In this document: positions 1 to 13,690 of the stretch, one piece after another
How positions within the stretch are numbered: the stretch's first letter is position 1
Layout: each line of letters opens with the position of its first letter
NCBI RefSeq assembly: GCF_011745365.1
Contig: NW_024468914.1
Span: 248,001-312,000, forward strand
Direction: 5' to 3'
Source: Cryphonectria parasitica EP155
Lineage: Eukaryota; Ascomycota; Sordariomycetes; Diaporthales; Cryphonectriaceae
DNA: 64,000 nt
Notes under the pieces: generated by a model
Told to the model about the DNA's origin: nothing
Seen by the model: only the letters and a program-made list of their open reading frames with translations
Database searches by the model: none
Translations under genes and position numbers: made by a program

Positions 1-583
1 TTGCCCACCCAGACAAATTCAACGAGGTCGTCCTGGAGATGGACCCACGGAGGTACGCAGGGCTTATCCAGGAGATGGACCGCTGGGGTGGTGCCATCGA
101 GCTGTCCATTCTGTCCGATATCTATGACATGGAGATCTGTTCCGTGGATGTGAAGGTACTTTGCCCCCCCCCCCCCTCCCGGCCCGGGTGGCCCTCCTTA
201 CCATAAACCCCATCCCTCCCAACTAGCTGACATTATATGTCCCACAGACACAGCGTGTAGACCGCTACGGCGAGCACAAGTCCACACGCTGTCTTTTGCT
301 TTACTCTGGCGTCCACTACGACCGCATCGCCTTCACCATGGACCTCAGCCTGCCCATAGATTTTGACGAGGTCAAGTGGGACACAGAAAACGATGCGGTC
401 CTCTTCATGGCGCAGAAGCTGGCGAAACAGCTCAAGGAGCAGCACTACTTCACAGATACCACCGACTTTGTGCTGCGGTGCGATGTGCCGGGCTGTGGGT
501 GGATTGGCGCCGGAACCGCAGAGGCGACAAAGCACATGAAGGAGACGGGACACTCGGCCTTGAGTGAAATGGAGATTACTTGA
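1..583 (+). CDS. otu1: Ubiquitin thioesterase OTU1 (YOD1-type), 3' part
   Basis: C-terminal part of an OTU-family cysteine deubiquitinase, cut by the window edge, so the catalytic Cys and N-terminal UBX-like region are not visible. Two exons are seen: 3-155 in frame, and 248-583, separated by a phase-0 intron (156-247) that contains a run of 13 C. The first exon carries the OTU core around 'GGAIELSILSDIY'. The second has 'LLYSGVHYDRI', which holds the catalytic His, and ends in a C2H2 zinc finger (C-x4-C ... H-x5-H) typical of Otu1/YOD1. In yeast and animals this enzyme trims ubiquitin chains from Cdc48/p97 clients and acts in ER-associated degradation. It is convergent with the formamidase gene. 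The family call is secure. Confidence 0.93.
156..247 (+). other. Intron of OTU1 with poly-C tract
   Basis: GT donor at 156-157 and CAG acceptor ending at 247, with a TAGCTGACAT-like branch region. C x13 lies at 164-176. Removing the intron joins Lys to Thr-Gln in phase 0 and restores the OTU1 frame. Confidence 0.85.
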
Positions 584-1055
584 GCTCGATGTTGCTTTTT
601 CTTGGGTTTTCAAGTTCTGTGGGTGTGTGGTGTCAACTTACTGTTAGCGAGACGTGGATGGTCTTGATGTGTGGATTGCCTGTTTCAAGTTCTTGCAACT
701 CATCTGACGCATAGAAGTTTTAGAAGTTCCGCAAGATACCAATACAATTCAGTCTTCTTTTCTTGGCCACTTTTATCGACTTGCAACCCGCTCAAGCTGG
801 ATCATGTGTTATGACTTTGAACGGTATATCCCTTGGGCTGGGTAAGGGGAAATCATAGCAAGATTCGCTGAATAGTAGAGCTGAATAGTAGAATATCCTA
901 TATTCTTGACGATGGTTGGACAGTATTCATCTGCAGTTTGGATGCCGAATATCCTCCACAACCACTATACCTATCAGTATAAATAGTGATTCACTCTCCA
1001 GTCGCAGTACAACCCCTTCCCTCCCTGGTTCCTTGATATCAGGCAGTCCAATCCC
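584..1055. other. Convergent 3' intergenic region
   Basis: Between the stop codons of OTU1 (+) and formamidase (-). No coding sequence is recognised. It should hold the 3' UTRs and termination regions of both genes. Confidence 0.6.
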
Positions 1056-2854
<1,799 letters not shown>

Positions 2855-2965
2855 TTTCACACGAGTAATTCTAATGATTTACACGGTTTGGTTCGAATGC
2901 GTCCAATCTTTGTTTTATTTGGGCAGAGTGGTGCCACAGTGCTGAGACCTTGTGAGATCTTACGC

Positions 2966-3335
2966 AGATAGACCTCAAGAAATATATCCCACCTCGAGAA
3001 GCTACCCCGCATATGCACTCCGACAAGACCACAACTCTATCGACGACGTAATGGCCCCCCCTTCCCCCCTTCTCTGGGGCTCATTAACAGCCCGTTATCA
3101 CGGCAATTATGTAGTCTGGATACGCTGAGAGGGTGCAGGCGATTTGGTGCCTGGATGTGTGTTCTTATCTCGAACCCAATTACCCAATCCCGACCTTGGC
3201 CGCACATTGCCGCCGGGGCATCCCAACATCTCCACATTTTTTGCAGATAAGGTGCATCTGGGGACAAACGATCGGAACTCGGTAAGGGAAGCCAATGCGA
3301 CATAAGTACTTATAAGATTTCCAGCGAGTTGATAG
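2966..3335. promoter_or_regulatory. Cluster of HGATAR (AreA/GATA-factor) sites upstream of formamidase
   Basis: Five matches to HGATAR lie in 370 bp: AGATAG 2966-2971, TTATCA (reverse TGATAA) 3095-3100, TTATCT (reverse AGATAA) 3165-3170, AGATAA 3245-3250 and TGATAG 3330-3335. In fungi this motif binds AreA/NIT2-type GATA factors that activate nitrogen-catabolic genes. Binding is inferred from sequence only. Confidence 0.55.
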
Positions 3336-3430
3336 CTCAGACCTTGCATATCATTGGTGGCCAGGCACAGACGGCCTGGAAGATTTCGCGTGACTGCAGA
3401 CAAGCATCGCAGGCCGGTGTTGTTGAGTGA

Positions 3431-4805
3431 CTAAGACTCACTGGGCCGGGCCTCAAGGTGAGGGTCCACTTCGGAGTAGGCTGGAGGCTTGTCGTGAATC
3501 TTGTCAAGATTTCCCAGAGACAAGCTCAGGAACTTCTGCTTGTTTCTCCATTCTTGCTGACTAGCCGCAAAGTCATCGCTGTTTGAAGGAGGTGGGGGAG
3601 GGTCGGTGACCTTGGTAATGAGGAATGCCGCCGAAGCTTCAGCGATGCCATATATCAGGACGCCCAGCAAAGGCACTCGGAGGAGGATATAGAATCCAAT
3701 GCCAAACCCGAACAACAGACCCTCTCGGCTGCGGAACCACTTGCGCTTCTGATCACTCGTGAAGCGGACTCGGGCGAAATAAGGCTCGAGAAGCTCACGC
3801 ACGAGCCTACGAGACGAAAAGTAGGCTTGCAAGAAGATGACAATGTACCGCCTTGGGAGGAACATTCCAGTGCCAAAGATGACGGATGCCGGGCCGAGGC
3901 CCACTGCTTGGTTGAACGTGTAGAAACTTGCAGCGGGCAGGACAAACCGACCAACCACGGGCAGGTACGACATTGCGTAGACGGCAAGGGAGAGGACGGC
4001 CTTCCGACCAGATCTCCAAAAGAACATAGAGACGGCCTCCGCCGTGCTCGTCGTGTGGGTGCTGCCGTCGCGGGTCGAGTATAGACGCAGATTCGGGTAG
4101 TACATATCTCTCAGGTCCTTTGGGTCATCGCCCTTGTGTTTCTGGATGTATGTCATGTCCACCCATCTCAGAGACTCCATGAACCTGCTCGAGGTCAGCT
4201 AGTGGCACGCACACAAAACGTGGCCCTGCATATGAGCACAGGATCATACATACAGATTGTCCAAAGTTGGTGTGATGTAGCGCATCAACGTCATCAAGAA
4301 GAGTGGCACCTGAAGCACATGGTCGGCCACGAAGTTCAGGCCATCCACCACCTTGTCGTCCCAGGTCACAGAGTCGAGGTTGAAGATGAGAGACAGGAAC
4401 CAGAGGAAGACCCTGACGCCGATGATCTAGGATGGTGCATGTGAGAATGTGACCAAGTACAAGAAACAGCTGCGCCCACAAGAGCTATTACTCACTGGAA
4501 TAGAGATGCCCAGACGAATGGCAATACCAGCTGCCACCGCGATAGCCGCTTGTCTATAGTGATCGGAGGTGAACAAGGCCGGGTTCTGAAGCGCTCGGTT
4601 GGCTGGAAACGTGTCAGTGTCAAACGGCCCAAGACGATGATGGAAACTCGTCAGTCTTACCTCCCACAAGCGTCAGCTCAATGCCTCGCAGTATAGCGTT
4701 GATATCAAAATGCGAGAAGTCGAACGCCTTTTTAAGCTTCTCCTTGTCAATCTCGACCGGTAGCAGGTCAGGCTTCGACTGCGGCCGCCTCTCCCGAGCC
4801 GCCAT
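3431..4805 (-). CDS. usgS: UsgS-like multi-pass membrane protein
   Basis: Four exons (4805-4661, 4602-4496, 4426-4254, 4184-3431) give 393 codons (392 aa) with no frame break. Start is ATG 4805 (MAARERRPQSKPD). Conserved-looking blocks are 'INAILRGIELTLVGANRALQNPALFT', 'DHYRQAAIAVAAGIAIRLGI' and 'VPLFLMTLMRYITPTLDN'. Several hydrophobic helices follow, for example around 'AVLSLAVYAMSYLPVVGRFV' and 'GFGIGFYILLRVPLLGVLIY'. The C-terminal tail is cytosol-like and contains PPAY, a PPxY motif of the kind bound by WW domains of Rsp5/HulA-type ubiquitin ligases. The biochemical function of the family is unknown to me. The name comes from recollection of a fungal family called 'transmembrane protein UsgS', named as the upstream gene of fmdS in A. 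nidulans. The position here, directly upstream of and codirectional with formamidase, fits that. Confidence 0.82.
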
Positions 4806-6010
4806 CTTCTTCCTCGTTGTCAGGCTGGCACTGTGTAAATACACGTGAAGGTCACTTCCTCGATCCAAACCACCTTGAAATTTCAAAATGCTGAAAGGGG
4901 GTAAGAAGAGGTGGAATACGCGTGTGGCTGGCGAACCAGCTTGTCAGCGTTGCTTGCTGTGAGTTGGCTGTACGACGAGGCAGGCGTTGCTTGGGTAAGC
5001 GGTAGGGCCCGCAGGTTTCCCACTCTCAAAAATGATGTCACTTTGTGTCCGTAATGGTACCTGGCACTACTACTGCGGCCATAGTGGGTTACTAGTAGGC
5101 AGCACGGCCGCCAAGGTACCCTGTCCCTGTGCACGCGTAGTTACTGTGTTCTGTAGATTGTACTGAGGTAGATTCGAGGATCCCTAGCTGCAAAAACGAT
5201 AGTAACTGTACTATTGAACCGCAGACCCCAGCAGGGGAACGGCTAACACTGGGCATGTACCATACCAATGACCCCTCTAGGGCTCTTGCATAGAATTTAG
5301 CAGAGAAGATGTTCATGACAACAAATCAACAAGATGACTGCTGATCATGAGATGCCAGGGCGTATCGCTCTGGAATGATACGATTGTGATTTCCTCAGTG
5401 GGTTCAGCAGACACTTTCAGTGGCCAATACGCGGCTACTACCATCAGGTAGAGGCGGTTCATTCCAATCCCTGTCACTGCAGGGGAGAGCTTTCTTTTAG
5501 GGGATGACCGCCAGCCGGCGCCTGTGATTGGGGAAAAAAAGACCCCAAGCCTCGTCCTCATCCTCTCACTCCAACCCTACAAAGATCCTCCTGCTATCAG
5601 CCCTGTCAGCATCTGGACGTCCTTTGTCCACAGAGGATAAAGACTGTCCTTGCTAAAGTGATACCCAATCACCTGGATCCTGTGACTGACCTGGGTCTGT
5701 GCTGTACAGTTCAGAGCAGCTGCATTTCCACACGACCGCCGAGTGTATTCAGCAGTCATTCGATTCGTGTCTCAGGACAACCTCAATGGACTGATTCTCC
5801 TACAATCTGCGACCCAGATCCACGACTCTCCTCTCAGCTCCCCTTTCCAACACATGGCAACTTGCCTCGACGGTCCAATTCAATTTGTCGACTGTTTATT
5901 CAACCCTCCCGACTATTGTCAACATGATTTCTTAAAGCATCTCTCTTGCCATCCATCCACATGATAGAACCAAGTCTCCCTTGACACGTTCAAATCCTCC
6001 CTTCCCCAAG
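4806..6010. other. Divergent intergenic region (usgS-like / INP1)
   Basis: 1.2 kb between two divergent start codons. It must hold both promoters and 5' UTRs. The part next to INP1 is pyrimidine-rich, as common in fungal 5' leaders. No gene is recognised. Confidence 0.55.
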
Positions 6011-8569
6011 ATGGATCACTTTCGCCCGCCCAGTACAACTGTGCCTTTCCCAGCACCTCGACGACATAGCACAGTCCCTACCTCTTTTCAACCCGGACCT
6101 TCTCGAGCAAGTGCAGAACCAACCACCAAGAACTCTGTGGAGACTCTGTACAATCACCCCTCGGTCAGAATTGTGGCATTCACAGCAGGGAAGTCAGCTT
6201 TCGAGCAGACAAGGCCCGGCTCAGATGACAAGCCAGGAACTCTTCCTTCCTCCTCTCAATTCGAAAGATCGATAGCCTTTGGTATGTACCAGAAATAGTC
6301 GTGTTGCAGAGAGGACTCTGCTAACTCTCGAGCGTCAGGCGCTTTCCAAATCTACCGAGCCCCGGGCTCTGTCGCCTTCCTCCGTTCCGGTTCAGCCTTA
6401 CAACCCATTCTACCAAAGAGTCAAGCCTGGTGCCTAGACGAACAATCGAGCAAATTTGTCCTACAGATCCGGAGGCCGAACTACTGGAGGATTGAGGTCC
6501 CTGTCGGCAATGATGAGGAGATAAGGAGGGCCCTTTTGCTGCGCGAGGTGCTGGACAAAATCCTACAATTCGAGAAAACGCCCTGTCCGTTCGAGCGGAA
6601 TTTTATTGTTGAGCTTCCTGAAATACCGAAGACTCCGATGAAGAAGCGCACGTGGACCCCTCCTACACGAACAGTCTCCATGAACTGGCCCCCTGGTCAG
6701 CCTATCACACCCCCTCCCGAGTTCCCTTCGCGCACGAGGTTCTATAATCCTGGGGCGCGCCGGGCCTCGGATCATGGCATCGACACGTCCAGATCTCGCT
6801 TCAGCCCCGCCGCATCACCGCAGCGGACTACACAACTAGTCGAGAAGGATGCAGACAAGATTGAGGCGACTTCAAGAAAGATCAGTTTGGGACAGTCTGA
6901 AATTATATGCAAGCCTCTCCCTGAGGAGCCGGAACTATTATCTCCTCCCCTCACTGCTGTGCAACTGAACACAGCGCAAAAAGCAAAGGAACCAACTTCT
7001 CCAAGCTTTGAGGCGTCCACTTTGAGCACAGTGGACAGACCAACAGAGCTGACAAGGGCGTCAACAACCCCAGAGGCCCAGATAGTGGAGGCATCGGTGC
7101 GACAACGTGAGCCAATCTGGATCACGAAGAAAGTTCCGTCATCTGCCAACCGAAAAGCAAAGAGGGCAGCGATAGCACAAACACAAACACAGGCTGCAGA
7201 CCCAGTAGTACCGTCTGCTCAACAGCCTGGAAACCCTCTTGTGACCTCTGCTGAGAAGGGTCCGGACAGGATGCCTCCACAAAAGCCAGAGGTCAAGCAG
7301 GCCAGCCTGCAGTCTGCGCAGTGCAACGCGCAGAAAGAAAAAAGCGATGATGAGCTGGAGGCTGTGGGAGGCGCATTGGAAGGATCAGGGCAGCTGCGGG
7401 TGAGACGGACGAGGGTAGCAGCCTTTGCGTCGCGTCGCGCAGCTACCGCACCACCTTTGAGACTTCGGACATCGTCTACATCATCTTCACATAGCGTTCG
7501 GGACCATGTACCAACGCCAGAACGCGAAGAGCCAGCTGAACCCGGTTCACCCGCTGAGTCTTTGGATAGCTTCCACAGCGTGCAATCGTGGCACTCACCG
7601 CTGTCTCCGCCCTCTCCCTCCCCGCTATTCTCGCCAGCCAACACATACCCATACCCTCATGACAATATCCCATTAGCACCGCTGAGAACTGGACAAATGT
7701 CGGGATTTCTGTCGACGCCTACGGTCTCTGGATGGGACAGGAACTCGATCGGAGCCGTGGCCGGTAGTGGAGCGCAAACTCCGGATACTCCGTTCTCGGA
7801 CGCACATCTTGAGACAACGGCCTCGGCAGCAATGGTAAAGACTGAGCCTCAAATACCGGGAGGACAATCTGAGGATGCGACGTATGCAATGCCTATCGCA
7901 ACCAAGCAGCTGGCAGAGGACTTGGTCACTTCCACCGACAGCGATTGCATCTCAACATCCTGGTCTTCCGCGGCCTCTCACACCTCATATCATTCCAATA
8001 GTCCGATGCGCCACCGCGCAGCAACGACTTCTGTCGCCATCTCGCATAGAAGCCCTCGTGCCCTCTCGCCTTTACCACCAGCAGCAAACCTGTTGACCAC
8101 CGATCTCACCAGCCGCACAACGTCCGCAGCCCGGGCGATCCGCCGAATCCCCAGTTCCATCTTCAACAAGACATGCGAGATCTTAATTTCGCCCCCAGCG
8201 CATCTTATCAGCGTCATGCTAAAGGTCGCCGAGCGCATCACAGCTGGTGAATGGCAGGGTTTCGTGTTCGGTATGGACGAGTCGGGGGAGGTTTTAGACG
8301 TGAGATGGGATTATGGTGATCTTGACCGCTCGGTGCCAGGAGGTTGGGATGGCCTAGACTTGGACTCTAGTGGTAGACGCAACAGCTCCGTCGTCCATCA
8401 CCGGACTCCAGATCCAAAGGCCCGGGCCAGCTTCGCAGCTGCAGACCTGTCCAGGCCGAATATAACTGGGAAAAGGACCACCGAGTATCAGGACCCTTGG
8501 GCAACGCCGCCGGAAGAGCCAGATTTGGACGAGGGAGGAAATTGGAACCTTAACTGGGGCGTTGATTAG
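6011..8569 (+). CDS. inp1: Inheritance of peroxisomes protein 1 (Inp1)
   Basis: Two exons, 6011-6281 and 6339-8569, joined across a 57-nt intron with branch GCTAACT. They give 834 codons (833 aa). The Inp1 domain occupies about residues 35-200: 'LYNHPSVRIVAFTAG', 'FERSIAFGAFQIYRAPGSVAFLRSGSALQPILPKSQ', 'FVLQIRRPNYWRIEVPV' and 'ILQFEKTPCPFERNFIVELPE'. The rest is a long, Ser/Pro/Thr-rich disordered region, usual in filamentous fungi. A second conserved-looking patch near the C-terminus includes 'IFNKTCEILISPPAHLISVMLKVAERI'. In yeast Inp1 tethers peroxisomes at the mother-cell cortex, linking Pex3 to the plasma membrane. The in-frame TTG upstream (5981) is not used as the start; ATG 6011 is the first ATG. 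Confidence 0.9.
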
Positions 8570-9721
8570 TGGCGACGGCTCACGAGCAGTGCATCTAAGG
8601 GCAAGGACCCGACGAGCTGTAATTTGAGGGACGATATGAGTATGGCGAATAATCCTGATTGCTCCACCGGGCACAGGTGGGGTCGAAGGAACAGTGATAC
8701 CCTGGAGAGCAGCCCAAGGGGCGTATTTTCGTACTCGTTGTCGATGAGGCTGGATGCGGATGGGATGGCCTATGCCGGAGATCCAGCCATGTTTCTGGTC
8801 TGATGGATGTCGATGCTGCTACGATGACAACGTGGCGTGGAGCTGGTCGCCAGATATTGTAACCATCATAGCTAGCTCGCTACTGAAATGAGATGATCGA
8901 GACATTCATGAGAGCAACACACTCTGCCCGCCCCCACCCCCACCTTCACCTTTCTCTTCATAAGAGCATTGGTGGCGTCTTGTCTGTGGAAGTACAGGCG
9001 TACCAGGTGCCTGCATGCATGCAAGTCTACCAATGCTTGGCGGCGGTATTTCACAACCACACGAGGACAAAATGATGAAACATGCACTTGACTGTTTCTG
9101 TGACTGCGCTCGAGGCTGCATCACGCAAAAATGTTGGATGAACAGGCCTAAATGTGGTGAGAGTGTTTTCACAAGGCGACGAGGTGAAGAGATCTCGTGC
9201 TGGCTACAGAGCATATGACTTCTCTAGATGACTAGGACAGGGAGACCCGAGGAAATAGACATGGATTCATTGCGCATACCTGTGTGCTGGCCAACGCGGG
9301 AGGTGTTGGAGGCAATGTAGGCAAAGGGGAAAACCCTGTTGCATAGACACCCACTTCAGTTTATATATGAGAGAAGGCGGAAAGGAAGAAGAAAAAAATA
9401 AGAAGGAAAAAAGGCACGCCCCTTCTCTTCATCTACTCCGCGACTGTAAACGATGCTACTACTGCTAATGTTGCGCAAAAGAGATGAAAGATGCTAATGC
9501 CGCCTGAACGCCATAAGTTTGCCAAGGGAGAGGTAACCTCAACGAGCAAAAGGAGTGTGGAGAATAGAACCTGGACATCCTCGACGCCTTCCCAACCTAA
9601 ATCAAGTCCACGCAAACTAGCCCCTCCCTACATATACTACTGCCCTCTCTGTGAATGTTACCGTCTCCTTCCCTTCTCTTGCAGCCTCAATCAGGTTTTG
9701 CTGCCTCGAGCTTCGAGCTCA
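8570..9721. other. Convergent 3' intergenic region (INP1 / SDS23)
   Basis: 1.15 kb between two stop codons. Only short, unconvincing open frames are present. It is likely the 3' UTRs of both genes. Confidence 0.55.
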
Positions 9722-11449
9722 TCATCTCCTAACATCGAGACTTCCCCTCACACTGCCCCCGTCCAGACTTGGTCGAATCGAGCTGCTGGAGCTCCTGCGT
9801 CTCCGTGCCCTCTGCTCTCCTGGATCCGCGGGGTTCAGACCGGATGACCGTGCGAACAGGTTCAGAATGTCAGTGAGCGATATCACGCCGGTTAACCTGC
9901 CTGATAGATGTGCTCCCGGCAATGCGGCGGCTGGAACCGACGAGGAAGGCGAGAAGAGAGGTGTTGACAGTGGGAGGGGCGAGGGCGGTGCGGAAGACTG
10001 GTTTGGACCGGTCGTGATCACGGTTGCAGAGAAGGAAGGCGAGGAGCTTGCGATGTTACCGCTGCTGCTGCTGCTGCTGTTACCGGCTGCATTCACACTC
10101 GTGGCACCGGCCGTTGAGCTCGTCATCGCCGCCGCATTTCCACCACCGCTGGCCATGCTTGTCGTCGTGCCCACAGGCCCCAGAAGTGGCGTTGCAGGTG
10201 CGCTCGGGCTCGGAGAGGCGTTCTCGACTACCCACATCCTGTGTGATTTAGTTGCGACCAGCTTCGCGACGGTGTGGGCGAGGGTCGAATATGGATTGAC
10301 GTAGAAGACGGGCACCGAGTCGCGTCCTTTTTCCATACCCCGTTCCGACAGGATCACCGTAATGAAGTGCATGCAGGTCTGCTGGAGGAGGGGCATGGAT
10401 GCTGCAGAGGTGAGGAGGCGGATATCGGCAGTGGAAATGTTGCCTACCACGTTGCTGCCGTTGTCGATTACTGCTACCGAGGTGAGGCCTTCATTGGACA
10501 TAAGGACGAGGGCTTCTGCGAGTGGTGCATCGGCGTTGATGGCGACGATCTGCTGCGATCCGATGCGCAGGTCCCTCAGCAGCGCGGGATACAGTCTGTC
10601 AATGACCTGGAAGTTGACGCCTTCATTCCAGAAGAACTCGACTACCTTGAGCTGGCTCAACACACCCACCGTCTCTCCGTCCTGTGTCGTGACCAAAATC
10701 CGGTGTATGCCGCTCCCAAACACCTCTATCGCTCCAGGCAAGAAGTCGTCCGGTGACAACGACACCAGCTGCTCTTGCCGGCACAGTGGCTGTATCTCCC
10801 GGAGAGGGATGGCCTCCCTCTCCGAGGCCCGCCTGGCGATCCCTTCGTACAGCTGTACATGTTCCTCCTCGGGCTTCGCCAGGCCAACCACCACCAGCAG
10901 GTATGCGTTCAAGTCCTTGTAGTCGAATGTCGCCACAGGCCTCTTGACGGGGCCATCTTTGACTAGTACACAGTTACCGGCGACGTTGCCCTTCACCAGA
11001 ATCATCGTAGCCTCTTCGACGCTGCTCTCCAAATCGACCCAGCGCATTTCATCTGTGTTGAGGCTGACTAGCTCGCCCAGCCGGACGTCGCGCCAGTCGC
11101 GGCCCGCAAAGCGAGGGTTGGGCTGGCGCGCGGACGGCGGGTGCGCCATGAGCTCCTGTACGGCGGCCTGCGTGAAGCTGGGATGACGCGTGGCCCGCGG
11201 CGAGCCTGGGGTGTGGGGATTGCGCAGGTTCTCAGCAAAGCTGGAGCGGTGGGAGTGGAGAGAAGACTTGTGCAGGGAGGAGCCTGAAGGAGAACGCTGG
11301 GGCAGGCCTGGGTGCTGGTTGGGCGAGGTTGAGTAGGCGCCGATGGCGGGATGCGCAAGCTTGTCAAGGCTCGTACTAGAGGAAAAGGGAGAGGAGTAGG
11401 GCTGCTGCTGTTTGCCTGGCTGCTGCTGTTGTTCTTGTTGTTGGTCCAT
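9722..11449 (-). CDS. sds23: CBS-domain protein Sds23/Moc1
   Basis: Single-exon gene of 575 aa from ATG 11449 (MDQQQEQQQ...). A Gln-rich and Ser/Pro-rich N-terminal arm precedes '[15 protein letters not shown]', which starts the conserved core. Two CBS pairs follow: the first around '[26 protein letters not shown]' and '[25 protein letters not shown]', the second around '[28 protein letters not shown]' and '[21 protein letters not shown]'. A roughly 90-residue low-complexity Ala/Ser/Pro stretch interrupts the last CBS repeat. The C-terminus is Arg/Ser-rich. In fission yeast Sds23/Moc1 restrains protein phosphatases and affects APC/C, stress response and sexual development; it resembles AMPK gamma subunits. 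The frame stays open upstream of ATG 11449 to 11581 without another ATG, so a 5' exon cannot be excluded. Confidence 0.9.
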   Translation of the reverse strand: MDQQQEQQQQPGKQQQPYSSPFSSSTSLDKLAHPAIGAYSTSPNQHPGLPQRSPSGSSLHKSSLHSHRSSFAENLRNPHTPGSPRATRHPSFTQAAVQELMAHPPSARQPNPRFAGRDWRDVRLGELVSLNTDEMRWVDLESSVEEATMILVKGNVAGNCVLVKDGPVKRPVATFDYKDLNAYLLVVVGLAKPEEEHVQLYEGIARRASEREAIPLREIQPLCRQEQLVSLSPDDFLPGAIEVFGSGIHRILVTTQDGETVGVLSQLKVVEFFWNEGVNFQVIDRLYPALLRDLRIGSQQIVAINADAPLAEALVLMSNEGLTSVAVIDNGSNVVGNISTADIRLLTSAASMPLLQQTCMHFITVILSERGMEKGRDSVPVFYVNPYSTLAHTVAKLVATKSHRMWVVENASPSPSAPATPLLGPVGTTTSMASGGGNAAAMTSSTAGATSVNAAGNSSSSSSGNIASSSPSFSATVITTGPNQSSAPPSPLPLSTPLFSPSSSVPAAALPGAHLSGRLTGVISLTDILNLFARSSGLNPADPGEQRARRRRSSSSSIRPSLDGGSVRGSLDVRR

Positions 11450-13690
11450 CTCGACGAGGAGGCAGCCCCCACGAAGGGTTGCTCGAGCTGGGCTGAAGGT
11501 GGGCGGACGGTCCAAAGGTATAGACACTGGAGGAGAGAGCTGAGAGGGGATGGAGGTTGCCGTCGAGGAATCGCGTGACAAGTCGTTACAGTGGGCAGAT
11601 GCGATGTGATGCTTGTGTTACTCGAAAATCTGGAGGCCAAGGTCGTTAAGGTTAGGCTCCGAAAAGAAGCAATGAGAGAGACAACCCCTAGTAGAGAAAC
11701 AAGCAGCCCGGGGGCACGGGCCAGAAGATGCGAGCTCTGGAGTGCAGGTGAGGTGCCAGGTGGGGTGGGGGTGGAGTGACGAGGGTGGAAGCTCCCGTTT
11801 ACGGCGGGGAACAAGTGACGGGATCCAAAGGTGGAGGGGGTTTTGAGGGGCAAAGATAATGCGCATTTTTGCCCTGCTGCTCCCCCCTTGACACTTGCCC
11901 TCAGTGACTCGTCATCCACCCACCAGCCTATTGAGCGGCAGCTATAAAGAGGACGCGCAACTCCCCAAATCGGATGGAAAAAATGAGAATGATGAAATAA
12001 GAATAAGAATATCAGTTTGCTTATAGCCACACCCAGTGCTATAGTACCCACACTTAGAAGGTTGTGATGAAATGTCAGAAGGTCCGCCCTGGATTCTCAG
12101 ATAAACCCAACCCTCCTCATGCCACTGCCTCTATTCCGTTCCCTTTTCATCCTTGTGCCTACAACAACCTATGTTCTTTGCCTGATTTTGCCCTACAGGA
12201 CTGCTTGACATGCCTCGAGTCTCCTAGATTACACGAGGCATGCGGCATGCCAAGGGCCTCCAGTCATGTGTACAGTGCAGTTGCAACCCGAGATGCTTGG
12301 GAGGGCCGTCAACGCTGCTATGCCTACTGTACCACTACTTCTCCTTACCTCTGCCCAAGTGACAGCCACCAGAGCCACCCAGGTGCAGTCTCTGTATACA
12401 GAGAGGCCATTCTCATCTTCATTATGTGGTTGAAGTTGGGCATGCGGTTGTTGGCTGCGTGGAAATGATGGCTGGCTGTCAAAACAGCACAAATATTATG
12501 TATGTACTTGATAGTCAATTGGTCCATCAACCTAAGAATCAGGAATGCAATAATGCAAGTTGCATTTTCTGTATGCGCCTCACATGAGCAACAGATGGCC
12601 CTGCAGAAGTCTAGCGTTTTTGAGACTCTCATCTCCAATCACTCCAGTGACATCGAACAATTTGCAGACAGTCCAGGGGTGCAGATTTTCGTGCCAACGC
12701 CCCACCACTCTGCAGAATGAGGTAAGTTACCTTGAGGTACATCATGGAAGATACACAGGGTCATGTGCAGGTCCAGACTCATGTCAAGAACACATGTTCC
12801 TGAGCTGAGAAAGGGTGGTAGACCAAGCAGGCCGATTTGTAGGCCAATCAAGGAGAGGCTGGGGCCATGTTAGGAAATGGGAAATTGTGAAAGACAAATA
12901 TAGAGGAAGATGGTACAACTTACGAGCACCAGTAGTCACAGTCAGCATCTTAAGAATTCAAGAACCAGGATTGAATGGATGGTCAATGAATGCAGTGACA
13001 AAGTGACATTACCACCATAGTACTGAACAGTACAAAGTGGTGACAGTTGGGCGGCGATGCAAGGGTTACCTGGGCCCCACTTGGCCCCAACCCTGCTTTG
13101 CCTTATTGCCCTGTGTAGTAAGCAGGGCACTGGCCTGCCACTAGCATCCTTGGACCTCCCCTCACTACTAAGAAGAGGCCCCGCGACTGGCAACTTTTGG
13201 CCATGGTCTATTTTTTTCCCTCTTTTTTTCTTTCTTGATTGTAACTCTATAATGTCGCTGACATCCATGACCGCGGCCTGATCCTCTTCTTGAGCGTGTC
13301 AAACTCTTCTGTTCTCCTTTGTTACTGAATCCCCATTTTCTCTCTCGTCCGGTGTGTTTCTTTACCCTGATCTGATTCTTCCAACGAGCTGTTCTCAGGC
13401 GTTGCGCATCAACGCGGCACCCCTCCCCTCCCACCTTTCTTTGCGCGGGGCTCTTTTTGCCTACACACCACATCCGTAACAAGCCACATAGCAGCACCCA
13501 CCTGCTCTGCTCCTATCTCCACCAAGCAAAAACCAGCCCCCTCGTTCCCTTTTTCGACGCGTTGTGCGCCGCGGCGCTGGTCACTCACCAGGCGCCTGCT
13601 GCGAACCCCTCCCTCCTCGACTGTTGTGCGACCGAAACGCTCCCCCCCCCCCTCTCCCCCCATCTTCGCCGATATACATTTCCGAACAAG
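11450..13690. other. Divergent intergenic region (SDS23 / PSE1)
   Basis: 2.2 kb holding both promoters and 5' leaders. A 134-codon frame at 12064-12468 has no recognisable features. A C x11 run (13642-13652) lies in the PSE1 leader, about 40 nt before its ATG. Confidence 0.55.

Noticed and set aside
11068..12051. 327-codon minus-strand open frame overlapping SDS23 and its upstream region
   Set aside because: It overlaps the conserved SDS23 core in another frame. The upstream part is Ser/Pro/Thr-rich leader-like sequence without domain features.
12064..12468. 134-codon + strand frame between SDS23 and PSE1
   Set aside because: No recognisable motif, a composition like its surroundings, and it sits in a divergent promoter region.
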